Positions 60,870 through 64,000 of a DNA stretch of 64,000 nt are shown in pieces. The stretch's first letter is position 1. Each line of letters opens with the position of its first letter. A program made the position numbers and the translations under genes. The stretch comes from Nonomuraea montanisoli (GTDB lineage Bacteria; Actinomycetota; Actinomycetes; Streptosporangiales; Streptosporangiaceae): NCBI RefSeq assembly GCF_013363975.1, contig NZ_JABWGN010000004.1, positions 496,001 through 560,000 of the forward strand. Direction: 5' to 3'. The notes beneath the pieces were generated by a model, which was not told where the DNA came from, made no database searches, and saw nothing but the letters and a program-made list of their open reading frames with translations.

Positions 60870-61943
60870 TCAGGCGGTGGCCTTCTCCAGCGCCTCGATC
60901 TCGGCCAGCAGCGCCCGCTTGCGCTCGGCAGGGAGGTAGGAGGCGGTCACGCCGTTGCGGGCCAGCTCGGCCAGCTCGCCCCGCCCGAGGCCGAAGACCC
61001 GGGCCACGGTCCGGTACTCCCCGGCCAGCGTGGTGTCGAACATGGGCGGGTCGTCGGAGTTGAGCGTCACGAACAGCCCCTCTTCCAGCAGGCGCGGCAG
61101 CGGGTGGTCCTCGATGCGGGCCACCTGCCCCGTGCAGACGTTGGAGGTGGGGCAGACGTCGAGCGGCAGCCGCGTCTCGCGCAGGTGGGCGACGAGCCGC
61201 TCGTCCTGGAGGCAGGCGATGCCGTGGCCGATGCGCTCGGCGCCGTACGCCTCGACGACCTCCCAGATCGTCTCCGGCCCGGTCATCTCGCCGCCGTGCG
61301 GGACGCTGTGCAGGCCGGCGTTGCGGGCGGCGGTGAACGCGTCGCGGTAGGCGTCGCGGTAGTGGACGCGCTCCTGCTCGATGCCTCCGATGCCGAAACC
61401 TACCAACGCCGCGGGAGGTTCCTCCAGGGCGTGTCCTACGGTGATCTCCGCCGCCTCGACGCCGTACTCGCCGGGGATGTCGAAGATGTAGGCCATCTCC
61501 ACGCCGAACTCCTCCGGCGCGCGGCGGGCTGCCAGGTCGAGGGCCTCGGTGACCTCGCGCCGCGGCATCCCGACGATGTGGTGGGCGTACGGGGTGACCT
61601 GGAGCTCGGCGTACCGGGCGCCCTGCGCGGCCAGGTCGCGGGCCAGCCCGAGCACCAGGGTGGCGACGTCCTCCGGCTCGCGCGCCAGCGCGTTGACCGC
61701 CGTGTAGACCCGGGCGAAGTGCGGGAAGTCGGTGAACCGGTAGAAGGCGCGCAGCTCCTCCTCCGACGTCGGCACGCCGCCGTCGGGGTGGCGGCGCGCC
61801 AGCTCCAGGACCGTGGGGACGGACGCGGAGCCGATGAGGTGGACGTGCAGCTCGACCTTGGGCAGGGCGTCGATGAACGCGTCGAGGGCGGCGTCGCCCG
61901 AGGAGGCGTCCACTCGGGCCGGGATGGTGGCATCGGTCGTCAT
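60870..61943 (-). CDS. Adenosine deaminase-family enzyme, possible aminodeoxyfutalosine deaminase
   Basis: This 357-residue metal hydrolase has zinc ligands in VELHVHLIGS, then HSVPHGGEMTGPETIW, CPTSNVCTG and NSDDPPMF. True adenosine deaminases have HxHLDG; here Asp is replaced (HVHLIGS). This altered motif is what I recall from streptomycete enzymes that deaminate 6-amino-6-deoxyfutalosine for menaquinone synthesis. Adenosine remains possible. It ends 13 bases from the convergent pgl stop. Confidence 0.82.
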   Translation of the reverse strand: MTTDATIPARVDASSGDAALDAFIDALPKVELHVHLIGSASVPTVLELARRHPDGGVPTSEEELRAFYRFTDFPHFARVYTAVNALAREPEDVATLVLGLARDLAAQGARYAELQVTPYAHHIVGMPRREVTEALDLAARRAPEEFGVEMAYIFDIPGEYGVEAAEITVGHALEEPPAALVGFGIGGIEQERVHYRDAYRDAFTAARNAGLHSVPHGGEMTGPETIWEVVEAYGAERIGHGIACLQDERLVAHLRETRLPLDVCPTSNVCTGQVARIEDHPLPRLLEEGLFVTLNSDDPPMFDTTLAGEYRTVARVFGLGRGELAELARNGVTASYLPAERKRALLAEIEALEKATA

Positions 61944-62023
61944 GGCGACGACCTTAGGCCGCCCTCCTGCCGTACGGACAGCTTTGGCGGCCGAATCTCA
62001 CACAAAGCCGTCAGGTTCGCTCG

Positions 62024-62644
62024 TCATGGCTGGGATGGCTCGGCCGGCGCGGCGGGCTCGGTGGGCTCGGTCGCCCAGGCCCGCACCAGCGGCAGCAGCA
62101 CCTCGTCGGCCGCCTCCGCCACGAAGGCGTCGTCCAGCGGCGGCCCGACGAAGATCAGCCGATGCCACACGAGGGCCTCGGCGACGGCGGCGAGCCGGGC
62201 GGTGTCCGCGCTCCTGGCCGGCTCGCCGCGCCCGGCGGCCCGCTCCAGCAGGGCCTCCACGCCGCCGAGGTCGCGGGTGAGCATGTGCGCGCGCAGCGCC
62301 CTGGCCAGCTCCTGGTTCGACACCAGCGTCGAGGACAGGCCCATGATGAGCGTGTGCTTGCGTTCGGCCGTCTCGCGCAGGGCCCCGACCAGCTCGGCCA
62401 GGTCGCCCCGGAGCGAGCCGGTGTCGCACGGGCGCGGCGTGTCCATGTCGAAGTGGTTGCAGATGACGTCCACGACCAGCTCGGGCTTGCCCGCCCAGCG
62501 CCGGTAGATCGTGGCCTTGCTGGCCCGGGCCCGCCGGGCGATCTGGTCGACCGACATCCGGTCGTAGCCCATCTCCGACAGCAGCTCCAGCGTGGCGTCG
62601 AGGATGGCCCTCTCGCGCACGGGGTCGAGTGGGGCCACGTCCAC
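62024..62644 (-). CDS. TetR-family regulator
   Basis: This 206-residue protein has a TetR HTH (ILDATLELLSEMGYDRMSVD, then QIARRARASKATIYRRWAGK, residues about 13-60) and a C-terminal helical ligand domain. It lies 79 bases behind the SDR gene in the same direction and may share its transcript. GTG 62644 was taken; GTG 62638, eight bases after GGAGG, is an equal alternative. Confidence 0.88.
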   Translation of the reverse strand: MDVAPLDPVRERAILDATLELLSEMGYDRMSVDQIARRARASKATIYRRWAGKPELVVDVICNHFDMDTPRPCDTGSLRGDLAELVGALRETAERKHTLIMGLSSTLVSNQELARALRAHMLTRDLGGVEALLERAAGRGEPARSADTARLAAVAEALVWHRLIFVGPPLDDAFVAEAADEVLLPLVRAWATEPTEPAAPAEPSQP

Positions 62645-62723
62645 GTCCTCCGGTCCTGCCCGGCGGGTCCGCCCGGCGATGGTGCTCAGCTCGTCACGGA
62701 GTCGCCGGGTGCCCGTCGGTGCG

Positions 62724-63593
62724 TCACCGTACGGCGATCCGTTCGAATCGTACGCCGGTGAGCTCGGTGGACACGTCCCAGAGGCGGGCGGCGAGCTCCT
62801 CGGAGCGGGCGTCGGCGGACGGGGTGAGGAGGCGCAGCTTCGGGCCGACGAACTCGCCGCCGCGGATGTCCGGCGAGGTGGCGGCGTACAGGGAGGGCAG
62901 CGCGCCGGCCTCGGGGCTCAGCAGGAACAGGCTCAGAAGGGGCTTGAGCGGCCCCACCTTGACGATGTTCGTGGCGGTGGCGCCCGGATGCGTGGCCACG
63001 CTCCTGAGGTCGGCCCGGGTCCGCTCGGCGCGCCGCTGGAGCTCCAGGGTGAACAGCAGGTTCGCCAGCTTGGAGCGGCCGTAGGCGCTCATCCGGCCGT
63101 AGCCGCGCTCCAGGGTGAGGTCGTCGAAGTCGAGCCGGCCGCGGGCGTGGGCGTCGCTGGAGACGGTCACCACGCGCGCGCCCGGGCGGGCGAGCAGCTT
63201 CGGCAGGAGCAGTCCGGTCAGCGCGAAGTGGCCCAGGTGGTTGGTGCCGAACTGCAGCTCGAACCCGTCTTTCGTCAGGCTGCGGGCCTTCATGCCGACA
63301 CCGGCGTTGTTGACCAGCAGGTCCACCTCGTCCACGCTCTCGGCGAACGCGCGCACGGAGGCCAGGTCGGCGAGGTCCAGCCGGGCGTGCTCGGCGCGGG
63401 CGGCGGGGACGGCCCGCCGGATCGCGGCCACGGCGTCCGCGCCCTTGGCGTCGGACCGCGCGGCCACGATCACGCGGGCGCCGCGCCGGGCCAGCTCCAG
63501 CGCGGTGGGCAGGCCGATGCCGCTGTTGGCGCCGGTGACGATCGCGGTGCGGCCGTCGAGGGTCGGCATGTCGTCGGGGGTCCAGGTGGTCAT
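62724..63593 (-). CDS. Short-chain dehydrogenase/reductase (retinol dehydrogenase-like)
   Basis: This 289-residue enzyme has the NAD(P) motif TGANSGIG, NNAGV, and the catalytic Ser with YGRSK (Tyr-x3-Lys). The pattern FGTNHLGHFALTGLLLP and THPGATATNI fits the retinol dehydrogenase/WWOX-like SDR group. The substrate is unknown. ATG 63593 follows AGGAG by five bases, better than GTG 63599. A large palindrome lies about 20 bases upstream. Confidence 0.9.
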   Translation of the reverse strand: MTTWTPDDMPTLDGRTAIVTGANSGIGLPTALELARRGARVIVAARSDAKGADAVAAIRRAVPAARAEHARLDLADLASVRAFAESVDEVDLLVNNAGVGMKARSLTKDGFELQFGTNHLGHFALTGLLLPKLLARPGARVVTVSSDAHARGRLDFDDLTLERGYGRMSAYGRSKLANLLFTLELQRRAERTRADLRSVATHPGATATNIVKVGPLKPLLSLFLLSPEAGALPSLYAATSPDIRGGEFVGPKLRLLTPSADARSEELAARLWDVSTELTGVRFERIAVR

Positions 63594-63613
63594 CGCCACT
63601 CCTGAGGCATTCA

Positions 63614-63638
63614 GGTGTACGGAACGGTTTCGTACACC
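63614..63638. promoter_or_regulatory. TetR-type operator upstream of the SDR gene
   Basis: Eight-base arms GGTGTACG (63614-63621) and CGTACACC (63631-63638) flank a spacer with AAC-G-GTT symmetry, giving a 25-bp nearly perfect palindrome. It sits 21 bases before the SDR start. The downstream TetR protein is the likely binder. Confidence 0.68.
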
Positions 63639-63783
63639 ATAGCTCTCTGCGGTCGCCCGCGCGATCCCCCACCCGCCCCGACCGCTGATCCGGCTGGCGT
63701 GCCGGAGCAGGGGCGGCTGCCCGCCGAGGCCGGCTGTGCGGGTCGCCTAAGGGAGGAGGCGTCCGGCGTCGCGCGGCGGCCGG

Positions 63784-63981
63784 TCAGCCCTCCAGGCGGC
63801 GACGGGCGTGTCGCTCCTCGCGGCGGGCCACCTCCAGGCGCTGCTCGCTCTCCCGCAGCTTCCTGCGGGCCTTGGTGAGCTTGCGCTCCAGCCGCGCCAC
63901 CTTCTCCAGGCGCGTCTCGTGCTCCTGTACGGCCTCCGCCAGCGTTTCGCGCCACTCCAGGTAGGCCGACTCGGCCTCCAT
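63784..63981 (-). CDS. Coiled-coil protein, 3' end or small gene
   Basis: The visible 65 residues (HETRLEKVARLERKLTKARR and following) are a charged helix with leucine heptads, clearly a coiled coil. The frame stays open to the window edge upstream of ATG 63981; AGGAG lies four bases before that ATG, so it may be the true start, but a longer protein entering from outside is possible. No family assigned. Confidence 0.6.
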   Translation of the reverse strand: MEAESAYLEWRETLAEAVQEHETRLEKVARLERKLTKARRKLRESEQRLEVARREERHARRRLEG

Positions 63982-64000
63982 GCGCTCCTGCGCCCGGCGG

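Overview
The window is 64 kb of very GC-rich DNA (about 70-75% by eye, with strong G/C at third codon positions, many GTG and some TTG starts). The gene content fits a filamentous actinomycete, most likely a Streptosporangiales member (Nonomuraea-like). The genus is an inference. I see no rRNA, tRNA, CRISPR array, insertion sequence, phage or origin.

The backbone resembles, from memory, the mycobacterial Rv1445c-Rv1473A neighbourhood. On the left are an enoyl-CoA hydratase-like gene, a small HTH gene and an ABC-F ATPase (9246-12130). In the middle is a suf Fe-S assembly operon sufR-sufB-sufD-Rieske-sufC-sufS-sufU-sufT (32154-38629, minus). On the right are a drug-type ABC exporter (41098-42788), heme A synthase (49754-50779), heme O synthase (52784-53734), and the run tkt-tal-zwf-opcA-pgl (54017-60856) for the pentose phosphate pathway. 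Accessory blocks are set into this backbone.

Layout: 1-10.1 kb holds a TRIC channel fragment, a MocR/YczR regulator divergent from a YczE-like membrane protein, a GH15 hydrolase, a DUF1444-like protein, an S66 peptidase, a sulfotransferase and an ABC exporter. 12.3-21.0 kb is a complete actinomycete version of the Bacillus yes/yet/lpl system: LacI regulator, YesU-like DUF1961, YesL-like DUF624, LplA/B/C-type ABC importer and a YetA-like (PL26) exo-rhamnogalacturonan lyase. Matching 14-bp LacI operators sit in both promoters. 21.4-24.8 kb has an acVLRF1 ribosome-rescue hydrolase, a degenerate EAL-CBS protein and hisE-hisG. 25.0-29.5 kb is a second LacI-controlled sugar ABC importer without an ATPase gene. 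29.7-31.8 kb encodes a DEAD-box helicase with a long RGG/RSDDR tail and a structured leader. 42.8-49.7 kb holds two transporters and a translationally coupled hydroxyproline/proline racemase operon. The right end has an adenosine deaminase-family enzyme with an altered motif, a TetR regulator and an SDR with a large palindromic operator, and the end of a coiled-coil gene.

The most interesting signals are regulatory. The ABC-F gene has a five-codon upstream ORF overlapping one arm of a stem whose other arm covers the Shine-Dalgarno sequence. The suf operon carries an exact match to the remembered mycobacterial SufR site. The pectin locus has operators placed within or over the promoters, and its lyase appears to start at CTG. 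Most functional names rest on recognised family motifs; substrates of the second importer, several operators and the 3' gene remnant near 29.5 kb remain unresolved.
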